Shown here one piece after another: positions 24,344 through 35,317 of a stretch of DNA of 38,064 bases (the first letter of the stretch is position 1; each line of letters opens with the position of its first letter). The notes under the pieces were generated by a model. It made no database searches, was not told the DNA's origin, and saw only the letters and a program-made list of their open reading frames with translations. The stretch lies in the NCBI GenBank assembly GCA_016280595.1, contig JAEEHB010000014.1, positions 1-38,064 of the forward strand. The letters run 5' to 3'. This DNA is from Clostridiaceae bacterium (GTDB taxonomy: Bacteria > Bacillota > Clostridia > Oscillospirales > Acutalibacteraceae). The position numbers and the translations under genes are program-made.

Positions 24344-25063
24344 TTATTGTCCCCTGTTGTTTTTGTTGTTTTTGCCTACATAGGAGAAGGCAAGCAGCAC
24401 AGCCGCCACGGAGATGAAGCCCGCGGCGAGAATCGGGGACCAGTGAAGGTTGTCAAAGCCCTTCTGGTGGGTGGCTTCAATTGCCAGCAGGTATATGCCC
24501 GCTTCGCCCGCGAGAGCGGCGAGTATGGTGAGCACCTCCACCTTCTTGTAACTTATCAGCATCACGTCTATCGCCACAAATACCGCAAAGAGCACAAACA
24601 GCGGCAGCGCCTGCTGATATATCCACTCGAGGTGGCCGGTCTTGTACATAACAAATGAAACATAGCCCATTATCGAGGCAAAGCTGATAAGAGCGTTTAC
24701 CGCGGGGTGGAAGAGTTTGAGCGCGGGCAGCACAAAGCATACCCATACAACCGCGAGCGCGCCTACCACATAGCCGAACCAGAAGTCGTATCTGTGAAAA
24801 CTCAGGTCAAATGCCGTGCATATTGCGGCGGGGAAGACGAGAGCGGCGGTGAGCAGGGCGGAGTAATTCTTTGAGCCGACGGGTATATCGGCAATCTTGC
24901 CCTGCGTGAGGCTGAATTTCTTTTTGGGTTTATTGTCAACCTTTTCCGCCTGAACGGTTTCGGGCTGCGGGGCGGAGGGCTGTTCGGGGGTGAATGCCGG
25001 TTTTCCGCAGTTGGGGCAGATTCCGCTTTCGGGAATCTGAGTTCCGCAATCGGGGCAAAACAT
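24344..25063 (-). CDS. Zinc-ribbon polytopic membrane protein
   Basis: 239 residues. An N-terminal zinc ribbon (CPDCG...CPNCG, residues 3-20), a Pro/Glu/Lys linker to about 60 and six or so hydrophobic helices (65-230). Proteins like this are common in Clostridia and lack an assigned function. AAGGAGG sits ten bases before the start. It lies 22 bases upstream of the PAP2 gene and 30 bases after the MFS gene, so it probably shares their transcript. Confidence 0.8.
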   Translation of the reverse strand: MFCPDCGTQIPESGICPNCGKPAFTPEQPSAPQPETVQAEKVDNKPKKKFSLTQGKIADIPVGSKNYSALLTAALVFPAAICTAFDLSFHRYDFWFGYVVGALAVVWVCFVLPALKLFHPAVNALISFASIMGYVSFVMYKTGHLEWIYQQALPLFVLFAVFVAIDVMLISYKKVEVLTILAALAGEAGIYLLAIEATHQKGFDNLHWSPILAAGFISVAAVLLAFSYVGKNNKNNRGQ

Positions 25064-25093
25064 AATTAAACGCCTCCTTATGAGTGCTTGTTA

Positions 25094-26659
25094 TCAGTCT
25101 TTTTCGGCTTCTTCAACCGCTTCTTTGAGCCAGGTGTCATCCTCGTCCTTGGAGAGTTCACCGTGCCTTACCTGGGTGATAACCGCAAGGCCGAGCGTAA
25201 ACATAATGGCGCAGAAGAGGAACATGAAGTTGTAGTCTTCCTTGAAGAGGCCTATCACAAGTCCGCAGAGAATGGGGCCTGTTACGCTGGCGGACATTGT
25301 AGCAGTGTAGTAATAGCCGGTGAATGTGCCTACATATTCTCTGCCGCCTATTGCAAGCACGAGGGGAAGGGTGTTGATGTTTATGCAGCCTACCGCGGCG
25401 CCGCCCACAACGAGAGCAACCCAGAGGGTGACCCAGGTGAAGGTGTTTACCTTACCCTCTTCGGAGGGCAGAATCTGCGACACGGTGAGATAAACCGCAA
25501 ACATCGCGACTATGGCGATAAGGCCTATGATGATGGTCTTCTTTCTGCCGAGTTTTCTGCCCATGATACCTGCGGGAATACCGAAGGCGGCGAGCGAAAC
25601 GGCGAATACTGCCATCATAAGGGTTGAGTAAATGGGAGCAACGTGAAGGGTGCCGTTTGCGAAGTTTGTGAAGTTGGGCACGATTGCCTCTGTTGCGTTA
25701 TTGATAAGGAAGAGAGCGGCAAGCATGATGAGCAGGCTGCGCTTTTCATCTTTTGTAATGGGCAGATTCCTGATTTTGATTTTCTCTTTTTTCTTCTCTT
25801 CGTTGTTGCCCTTTTCAAAGCCGACTTCCGCGGAGAGGTCATATTTCTTGTTTCTCTTGTAGAAGATGGTGAGCACGAGCAGGCAGAGAAGGGAGATTGC
25901 CGCCGTCACAACGAAAACGGGCGTGTAGTTTACATACTGAGCGTTGCCCGCCGCGTCGAGCACAAGGTTGCCCGCGTCATCCACTATCTGACCGAAGTCG
26001 TTGGTGGAGGCCTTGAGCGCCTGGCTCATTGTTGTGAAGCCGAGTATGCCGACTATTGCGGAGGCGATGATGCCTACCACGAAGCCGACCATCTGACCGA
26101 TGCCGCCCATGATGTTGATAACGGCATTCGCGTCACTCTGCAGGTGAGAGGGAGTGAAGTCCGGCATCAGGGAAACGACGGGGGAGCGCCAGATTGACAT
26201 CATGAAGTTGAAGCAGATAATGACGCTCATCATCAGCAGGATGCTCAGGCCTGCGGCCTTTACGGTAGCCGCAACGGGGATGAAACTGAAAGCGAGGGCG
26301 CACAGGGGCAGGAAAACGAGGATGTAGGGCATTCTCTTACCCATCTTGGTGTGCGTGTGGTCGCTCTTTTTGCCGAAGAAAGGCTGGAAGATAACGCCGA
26401 AAACATTATCGATTGTCATAACGGCGTTTACGAGCAGGGCAACGGAGAGCCAGCTCATCCACGGATGTGTGGTGATAAACTGGATAAAGGCGCTGTCACC
26501 GCTCCAGATTTCGGTCAGTTTGCCCCTGAGGATTACGGGCACATAGGAGTTGTAAACCGACCAGAGCACCATACAGCCCATAAAGCCGAAGCCGATGAGG
26601 AAGGTGCGTTTGTAATTGAGTTTGTCTGCCGCAGAAGCGGCGGTCTTGTCTTTTTTCAT
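25094..26659 (-). CDS. MFS sugar carrier (SLC45/GPH-like)
   Basis: 521 residues, twelve predicted membrane helices, long central loop with lysines (about 275-300, KGNNEEKKKEKIKIR) between the two halves. The cytoplasmic loop 2-3 motif FFGKKSDHTHTKMGKR is typical of sugar:cation symporters of the GPH/SLC45 kind, and the later GxxxGRKLGRK segment is the equivalent in the second half. Likely imports a glycoside or sugar; with LacZ divergently encoded nearby and the short GH2 enzyme at 19 kb this is plausible but not shown. Starts after AGGGGG. Followed by the zinc-ribbon gene in 30 bases. Confidence 0.88.
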   Translation of the reverse strand: MKKDKTAASAADKLNYKRTFLIGFGFMGCMVLWSVYNSYVPVILRGKLTEIWSGDSAFIQFITTHPWMSWLSVALLVNAVMTIDNVFGVIFQPFFGKKSDHTHTKMGKRMPYILVFLPLCALAFSFIPVAATVKAAGLSILLMMSVIICFNFMMSIWRSPVVSLMPDFTPSHLQSDANAVINIMGGIGQMVGFVVGIIASAIVGILGFTTMSQALKASTNDFGQIVDDAGNLVLDAAGNAQYVNYTPVFVVTAAISLLCLLVLTIFYKRNKKYDLSAEVGFEKGNNEEKKKEKIKIRNLPITKDEKRSLLIMLAALFLINNATEAIVPNFTNFANGTLHVAPIYSTLMMAVFAVSLAAFGIPAGIMGRKLGRKKTIIIGLIAIVAMFAVYLTVSQILPSEEGKVNTFTWVTLWVALVVGGAAVGCININTLPLVLAIGGREYVGTFTGYYYTATMSASVTGPILCGLVIGLFKEDYNFMFLFCAIMFTLGLAVITQVRHGELSKDEDDTWLKEAVEEAEKD

Positions 26660-26754
26660 AGGTTAACCCCCTATAAAAGTATTCGTATTATTATATCATT
26701 TTATATTATCGTTTAACAGACAGCAAAATGCCCAAAAACAGCCTTGAGTTTTGT

Positions 26755-27426
26755 TTATAATACATAATGATATATTGTGAAAAAATGGATGATACTGCCC
26801 AGAAGCACGAGTATATGAAAGTGCAGATGATAAACGGGATTTTTCATACCCAGGCGGCAGAATACCGCGCCTATGCCGTAAAGCACACAGCCGAGCAGAA
26901 GAAACATAAAGCCCTCTGAGCTTATATTTCCGAGCAGGGGCACCGCGCTGAAAAGCATTGCCGCCCCGCCTATGAAATAGACCGCCATACACACGGCTTT
27001 GAGTTTCTCGTTATTGAAGAAAAAGACTTTTGAAATAACGCCGATAAGGGCGATGAGCCAGCCCGCGCAGAAGACGATGATGCCGTGAATGTGGCTCACT
27101 CTGTAAAGCGAAACGAGGGCGCAGGGGGTGGTGGTGCCCGCAAGCAGCACGGGTATCGCTATGTGGTCGAGCCGCCTCATAACCGCCTTTGCCCGCCCGG
27201 GTTTAAGGCCGTGATATACTGCAGATATGCCATAAACCGCTATGAAGGACAGGCAGTAAACGAGGGCGGAAATCTGCTGAGTCATGCTGCCGAAAGCGCC
27301 CGTTTTGATAAACGAGGCAATCAGCGCGAAAACGCCGAAAACTGCGCCCGCCGCGTGAGAAACGCAGAAGGATATATCCTGCTTTCTCGTGTATTCTATA
27401 AGTTCAACCTTGTTGCCTTCGCTCAT
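26755..27426 (-). CDS. Hemolysin III / PAQR family membrane protein
   Basis: 223 residues with seven membrane helices. HlyIII motifs: SHAAGAVFG in helix 1, SAVYHGL, RRLDHIAIPVLLAGTTTP and the final HLHFHILVLLGSIIHF with the metal-binding His residues. These proteins are related to adiponectin receptors and act as membrane hydrolases or regulators of membrane fluidity; the haemolysin name is historical. A perfect AAAGGAGG lies before the ATG. Lies 95 bases upstream of the MFS gene on the same strand, with no clear terminator between. Confidence 0.92.
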   Translation of the reverse strand: MSEGNKVELIEYTRKQDISFCVSHAAGAVFGVFALIASFIKTGAFGSMTQQISALVYCLSFIAVYGISAVYHGLKPGRAKAVMRRLDHIAIPVLLAGTTTPCALVSLYRVSHIHGIIVFCAGWLIALIGVISKVFFFNNEKLKAVCMAVYFIGGAAMLFSAVPLLGNISSEGFMFLLLGCVLYGIGAVFCRLGMKNPVYHLHFHILVLLGSIIHFFTIYHYVL

Positions 27427-27491
27427 ATCACCGCCTCCTTTCCTTGAGCGATTATATCACATATCTGCCGAAAAATAAAGATTGCACAGCC

Positions 27492-31127
<3,636 letters not shown>

Positions 31128-31135
31128 CAGATAAA

Positions 31136-31170
31136 GAAAAGGACCGTACTAATCTACGGTCCTTGTTTTT
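31136..31170. terminator. Convergent terminator
   Basis: GGACCGTA-CTAATC-TACGGTCC (31141-31162) followed by TTGTTTTT on the plus strand and TTTTCTTTA on the minus strand; serves ybaK and the Nudix gene. Confidence 0.9.
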
Positions 31171-31178
31171 ATTCTCTT

Positions 31179-31916
31179 TTACACCGCTATGCCCTGAGTT
31201 TTAAGAAAGTCGTTTGCGTTTTTGAGCATATTGCGGTCGTTCGAAAACTTGAGGCGGCCCATCGCCTTGTTGAAGTTGAGCCAGGCGTAGTCGGCGATTT
31301 CCTCCTGCTGGATTTTTGTGTTCACATCGTTGGTTTTCGCGAGGAAAATCGTTACCGCCTTTTCGACCTTGCCCTGAATCGTATATTCGGATTTTGAGGC
31401 GAAGTCGGGCAGGATGGTAATGTGAATGCCTGTTTCCTCAAGCACTTCTCTGCGGGCGGTGTCCTTGTTAGTTTCGCCTCTCTCAACATGACCTTTCGGG
31501 AAGCCCCAGTTGGATGAGCGGCTGTTTTTAATCAGCAGAAAAACGAGTTCGCCGCCGATGAATCTGTAAACAATGGCACCGCAGGAGCGCTCGTAAAGGC
31601 AGTCGATTTTTTTGATTGTGCCTTCCTCCGCAAACTGCACGGCATCCTCAACCTGGTGGTTGATAAACCTTGTGCTTTTGGGTGCCACAACGTAGGCGGG
31701 AGGAGTTTCGTCGTTGTGCCTGATGACGGCTATCACCCTGCCGTCAAACGCTCTTACGGGATGATTTATCCCCATAATATATGCTCCGCTCGGGGTGCTG
31801 TCAAAATGCTTTTTGCCTTCAATAATGCCGTAATTCAGCCCGTAGGTAAAGCCGCGCTGCCCGTTTACGGAATGGATGGGGTTGGTGACCCTGACTCTGA
31901 CATATTTGCCGAGCAT
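31179..31916 (-). CDS. Nudix hydrolase with degenerate pyrophosphatase-like N-domain
   Basis: 245 residues. The first about 100 residues (LGKYVRVRVTNP, NYGIIEGKK, AYIMGINHPV, GRVIAVIRHNDE, YVVAPKS) resemble the small inorganic pyrophosphatase-like proteins of Clostridia that carry PDGEEQDAYILG. Here the acidic EEQD is replaced by TPSG, so this half is probably not catalytic. The second half (110-245) is a Nudix domain with a perfect box at 142-164: Gly142, Glu148, Arg156-Glu157, Glu160-Glu161, Gly163. It should hydrolyse a nucleoside diphosphate linked to another group. Start after AAAGGTG. Divergent from the sigma operon; a TGATCGTACGATCA palindrome sits just before it. Confidence 0.85.
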   Translation of the reverse strand: MLGKYVRVRVTNPIHSVNGQRGFTYGLNYGIIEGKKHFDSTPSGAYIMGINHPVRAFDGRVIAVIRHNDETPPAYVVAPKSTRFINHQVEDAVQFAEEGTIKKIDCLYERSCGAIVYRFIGGELVFLLIKNSRSSNWGFPKGHVERGETNKDTARREVLEETGIHITILPDFASKSEYTIQGKVEKAVTIFLAKTNDVNTKIQQEEIADYAWLNFNKAMGRLKFSNDRNMLKNANDFLKTQGIAV

Positions 31917-31935
31917 GATTCCACACCTTTCAAAA

Positions 31936-31949
31936 TGATCGTACGATCA
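31936..31949. promoter_or_regulatory. 14-bp perfect palindrome before the Nudix gene
   Basis: TGATCGTACGATCA is fully self-complementary and lies between the predicted -10 box and the ribosome binding site of the Nudix gene, a typical place for a repressor. The regulator is unknown. Confidence 0.5.
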
Positions 31950-31966
31950 CAACTGTTTATGGGTTG

Positions 31967-31995
31967 ATTATACTATCAGATTGTAATTATTACAA
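31967..31995 (-). promoter_or_regulatory. Promoter of the Nudix gene with internal palindrome
   Basis: Minus strand -35 TTGTAA (31990-31995), 17-base spacer, -10 TATAAT (31967-31972). The -35 box is part of a 17-bp palindrome ATTGTAATTATTACAAT (31980-31996). Confidence 0.55.
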
Positions 31996-32012
31996 TAGAT
32001 TTTATGTTTTTT

Positions 32013-32026
32013 TGTAAAAGTTTACA
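32013..32026. promoter_or_regulatory. TGTAAA-AG-TTTACA inverted repeat
   Basis: 6-bp half-sites TGTAAA/TTTACA share the TGTAA core with the palindrome at 31980-31996, 16 bases away. Paired sites in a divergent promoter gap suggest one regulator for the Nudix gene and the sigma operon. Confidence 0.4.
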
Positions 32027-32128
32027 TATTAACGCTTTTTTTAAGGGTGCAAATCCGCTATTATGTATGCAGTCAAAAAAATTTTTGCGCTTTTGTGCAA
32101 CAGTTTTTGCCTTATTATTCACTAATCA

Positions 32129-32686
32129 ATGAAAGCGGGTGGGGCTTTGGACAATCGGATAAACAAACTCGCGGCCCTTGCCCGTGAAGGCGACGCATCG
32201 GCTTTCGGCGAACTTTACGGCATTTTCAGCAAAGAGATGTACGCCTATGCTTTCAGCATCACGCGTGATCCTCACGCCGCGGAGGACGCGGTCAGCGAGG
32301 CGGTCCTGTCGGCTTTCAGGCAGATAGGCAACCTCAGGGATGTTTCATCCTTCAAGGGATGGCTTTTCAGAATTCTGCACGCGGAAAGCTGCAAGCAGTA
32401 TAACGCGCGTATGGCGCATATGACCCTTGACGATACCGTCAATGCCTCACGCACTGACGCGGGCGGAATAGAGGACCTCGAACTCTCTCTCGAACTGAGC
32501 GCGGCGCTCAGAGTGCTCACTCAGGAGGAAAAGGAGATAGTCCTTCTCAAAACCGTAAACGAATACACTTCAAAAGAAATATCCGAAATCACGGGTATCC
32601 CCCACGCCACCGTGAGATCAAAATTATCCAGGGCACTGGCAAAACTCCGCAAAGAAATAGAGAAAGGAGGTGGCACGGATGAATAA
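32129..32686 (+). CDS. ECF-type RNA polymerase sigma factor
   Basis: 185 residues. Region 2 (about 20-85: AFGELYGIFSKEMYAYAFSITRD, AEDAVSEAVLSAF) opens -10 DNA, region 4 (about 125-180: EIVLLKTVNEYTSKEISEITGIP, RSKLSRALAKLRKEI) binds -35 DNA. No regions 1 or 3, hence ECF group. The ATG at 32129 has no ribosome binding site; a TTG at 32147 follows GGGTGGGG closely, so the start may be six codons later. The stop overlaps the anti-sigma start, a normal regulator pair. TGCAAC at 32096-32101 in the leader could be an ECF -35 site and indicate autoregulation (inference). Confidence 0.9.
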   Translation: MKAGGALDNRINKLAALAREGDASAFGELYGIFSKEMYAYAFSITRDPHAAEDAVSEAVLSAFRQIGNLRDVSSFKGWLFRILHAESCKQYNARMAHMTLDDTVNASRTDAGGIEDLELSLELSAALRVLTQEEKEIVLLKTVNEYTSKEISEITGIPHATVRSKLSRALAKLRKEIEKGGGTDE

Positions 32687-34589
32687 ACAGGACAGAGAAA
32701 CCCTCTCGCGCCTTCAGAGCGCATTCAGGGAAGACGCAGAAAAAATGACTCTGCCGGACAGCCTCTCGCAGGAAAACATAACGGCCCTGCTTCAGAAAGA
32801 GGCGCAGGATAAGGTTGTACCTATCTCAAAAGCGCGCCGCTCGGCAAAACCCTACCGCAAAATTATCACCGTTGCCGCCTGCTTTGCGCTTGTGCTCGTT
32901 ATCGCCGCCGTGGCGAGAAACACCGCCGGGCGCAGAAACACGGGCATCAGAAACGCCTTTGAAGGCTTCAAGATTGATCAGCTCATAAAGAAAATCACTT
33001 CAAAAGAAGAACTTGATATAGCCGTAAGCGAGATAATAGAAGACAGCAACGCCCGCGAGAGCGCCTCACTCAGCGTGCAGACCTCCGGCGATTCTTCCTC
33101 AAACGCCAAGGGCGCTTCGGAAGCACCGATTGTTGTAGAAAAGCCCGAAAAGGGCTCGCTCATCGTCAATGACAGCACGAAAGAGGCGGATATAGTCAAA
33201 TACAGCGGCGGCTACCTCTATGTGCTCACCTCCGCGATTGATAAGGAAACATCCGCAGGCACGCAGGTGATAAAAGTTATAAAGACATTCGGCGAAAAGA
33301 TGCAGGAATGCGCCTCAATCACGCCCTGCACATCGGGCAACGTATCCGTGTGCGATGAGTGCATTGAGATGTATGTCAGCGGTGACAGGCTCGCGGCAAT
33401 AGTCAGCCGCAAAGATTTTACGGCGTCATCCTCCGAGCACCGCGCCCGCTGCAGCACCGTTACCCTTATCTATGATATTTCCGACCCGTCTTCACCCTCG
33501 CTCATTTCGGGCACTCAGCAGGACGGCTCCTACACCTTCTCGGAAATCGCAAACGGCGAAATCAGGCTTGTCACCACCGGGCCTCTCTCCGATTCCGATT
33601 CCGCTCCGGGCGTTACCGCAGGCTCACGCAGGCTGACTCTCAGCGCGGACAAAGGCGAAATCACCCTTTGCGAAAACGCCAGGGAAAACGCCTACCTTCT
33701 CATCACTTCCTCCGGCATTTCGGGCAAAGACGACAGCGTGTCAATGCTTGAAATTCTCGGCTGCGGAGCAAACGCGGAAATCACCGCCTGCGAAAACGGG
33801 CTTTATATAGCAAGGCAGATGAAAGCGCTTGAAACAGGTGAAAAGCGCACAGAGATTTACTATGTGAGTGCCGCCTCGGGCAAACTCTCGCTCGCGGGCA
33901 CCTGCTCGTTTGACGGCGGACTTGCCGCTCCTCTCAACCCGCGCCCCGACACCGGAGTATGCCTTGTTTATGATAAGGACGGCGGTCTTTACGCCGAAGT
34001 GCTTTCGGCTGACCTTAAGCAGACAGTCTGCGAAGCGGATCCCGGCCTGCCCGCAGGTTTGGACGTCACCTTCATAGGCTCAACCGCTTATGTTTCGGAC
34101 GGCGAAACGGGCAAAGCGCTGATTTTCACCAAAGACGGCATCACTGCCGAAGACGCTCCCGCGCACCCGTCGGGCAGTGAGATTTACTCCATGCCGGGCG
34201 GAGCCGTGCTCGAAATCGGCAGCGCAAACTCAAGCGGACGCACTCTTATAAATTATTACGCCGGGGGAGAGACCTCATCTTACACCCTCGAAGCAGGTAC
34301 CGAGCCCCTGCTCAGCGACTCAAGAGCCCTGCTCACGGATTCCGAAGGATATTTCGGCATCCCCGTCATAATCAGCGATTCGCTTCACGAGGAGAGCGCT
34401 TACATCCTGTTCAGAGTGTCCGGCTCATCGATTGAATACGCGGGCAGATTTGTTCACGAAAGTTCCTACTCGGGCGATGCCGCCACAAGAGCGGTCAGAG
34501 CAGGGGACATCCTCTACACCGTTTCAGGCGCAAAAATCACCGCCTTCTCCGTGCAGAGCGGAAAGCAGACCGAATCCTATATCTATTGA
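32679..34589 (+). CDS. Membrane anti-sigma factor with extracellular beta-propeller
   Basis: 636 residues. The ATG at 32679 is six bases after AGGAGGTG, inside the sigma gene; a GTG at 32670 is in frame but worse placed. Cytoplasmic part 1-60, one membrane helix (about 61-79) and an extracellular region: Ser/Thr-rich linker to about 135, then a beta-propeller of the secreted Cys-containing COG4880 type (SLIVNDSTKEADIVKYSGGYLYVLTSA, YVSGDRLAAI, TLIYDISDPSSPSLISGTQQDGSY). The cytoplasmic part should hold the sigma factor and the propeller sense an outside signal. Two Cys (about 215 and 223) and Cys at 249 may form disulfides. Assignment as anti-sigma rests on gene order and topology. Confidence 0.8.
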   Translation: MNKQDRETLSRLQSAFREDAEKMTLPDSLSQENITALLQKEAQDKVVPISKARRSAKPYRKIITVAACFALVLVIAAVARNTAGRRNTGIRNAFEGFKIDQLIKKITSKEELDIAVSEIIEDSNARESASLSVQTSGDSSSNAKGASEAPIVVEKPEKGSLIVNDSTKEADIVKYSGGYLYVLTSAIDKETSAGTQVIKVIKTFGEKMQECASITPCTSGNVSVCDECIEMYVSGDRLAAIVSRKDFTASSSEHRARCSTVTLIYDISDPSSPSLISGTQQDGSYTFSEIANGEIRLVTTGPLSDSDSAPGVTAGSRRLTLSADKGEITLCENARENAYLLITSSGISGKDDSVSMLEILGCGANAEITACENGLYIARQMKALETGEKRTEIYYVSAASGKLSLAGTCSFDGGLAAPLNPRPDTGVCLVYDKDGGLYAEVLSADLKQTVCEADPGLPAGLDVTFIGSTAYVSDGETGKALIFTKDGITAEDAPAHPSGSEIYSMPGGAVLEIGSANSSGRTLINYYAGGETSSYTLEAGTEPLLSDSRALLTDSEGYFGIPVIISDSLHEESAYILFRVSGSSIEYAGRFVHESSYSGDAATRAVRAGDILYTVSGAKITAFSVQSGKQTESYIY

Positions 34590-34662
34590 TTTTTTTCTTG
34601 ACAAACACAGTAAATGGTATTAACATATAATAAATATAAATAATGAAAAGGAATGATTACCA

Positions 34663-35187
34663 ATGAAAAAGTCACTTTCGATCGTGCTTGCAGTAATCTT
34701 TGCTCTTGCGGCAATCTTTGCTCTCACATCACTTGCGTTTGCAGATGAAACCACAACTACCACTACAACCACTACCACAACCACAACCACCAAAGCTGCT
34801 GAAACCAGACCGGCAGCCGGCAGAGATGACACCACCACTTCCACAACCAAGGCTGATGCAACTGCTACCACCGCATCCACAACAGTTAATGCTGACCTGA
34901 GCAAAGCTCTTGATTCTCTTTCAAGCGCAGTTGACAACATGAGCACAAAAGCAACTCTCCCCAACACCCCGACCAAAGATACTGCCGAAACAGTTACCAA
35001 TGCTCCCGGCGTTACCGCTTTTGTAAATGACGATACCACTGCACAGGCAGGCACCACCAAGACCGCCGCTCCCGTTAACACCTATGTTCCCAAGACCGGC
35101 AGTTCCTATGCTATCCCCGCAGTTGCTGTTCTTGCCCTTCTCGCAGGCACAGTAGCCGTTGTAGCAGTTAAGAAGAACGAAGACTGA
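34663..35187 (+). CDS. Poly-threonine surface protein with LPXTG-like anchor
   Basis: 174 residues. Signal peptide (1-27, ending LAFA), a run of 14 threonines (30-43), Thr/Ala-rich stretch, a short helical segment (about 77-95, LSKALDSLSSAVDNM), another Thr-rich linker, then VPKTG (142-146), a hydrophobic helix (150-169) and KKNED. The end is laid out like a sortase signal, with Val for Leu in LPXTG. No sortase is in the window. Thr-rich runs usually carry sugars or act as stalks. Encoded by mixed ACA/ACC/ACT codons. The -35 TTGACA (34598) and TATAAT (34626) are 22 bases apart, so the promoter is imperfect; AAAAGGAA precedes the ATG. Confidence 0.8.
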   Translation: MKKSLSIVLAVIFALAAIFALTSLAFADETTTTTTTTTTTTTTKAAETRPAAGRDDTTTSTTKADATATTASTTVNADLSKALDSLSSAVDNMSTKATLPNTPTKDTAETVTNAPGVTAFVNDDTTAQAGTTKTAAPVNTYVPKTGSSYAIPAVAVLALLAGTVAVVAVKKNED

Positions 35188-35205
35188 TTGTTAACTTAAT
35201 AAAAC

Positions 35206-35239
35206 TTCCCGCAGAGTTTTTACTCCGCGGGATTTTTTT
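35206..35239 (+). terminator. Terminator of the poly-Thr gene
   Basis: TTCCCGCAGAG-TTTTTA-CTCCGCGGGA (one mismatch) followed by seven T. Confidence 0.88.
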
Positions 35240-35246
35240 ATTGTAA

Positions 35247-35275
35247 TTGATTTTTTTATATGATATCATTATTAT
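35247..35275 (+). promoter_or_regulatory. Promoter of the secreted transglutaminase-like gene
   Basis: TTGATT (35247-35252), 17-base spacer, TATTAT (35270-35275). AAGGAGAG lies just before the ATG at 35318. Confidence 0.55.
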
Positions 35276-35317
35276 ATACATCCGTTTAACCTTAACCTCA
35301 TAAAAGGAGAGATAAGC

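Noticed and set aside
34598-34631. TTGACA and TATAAT before the poly-Thr gene as a standard promoter
   Set aside because: The spacing is 22 bases, outside the normal range, so it is mentioned but not called.
34620-35081. Minus-strand Val-rich frame of 153 codons
   Set aside because: It is the antisense of the poly-Thr gene; the valine run mirrors ACN threonine codons, and it lacks a ribosome binding site.
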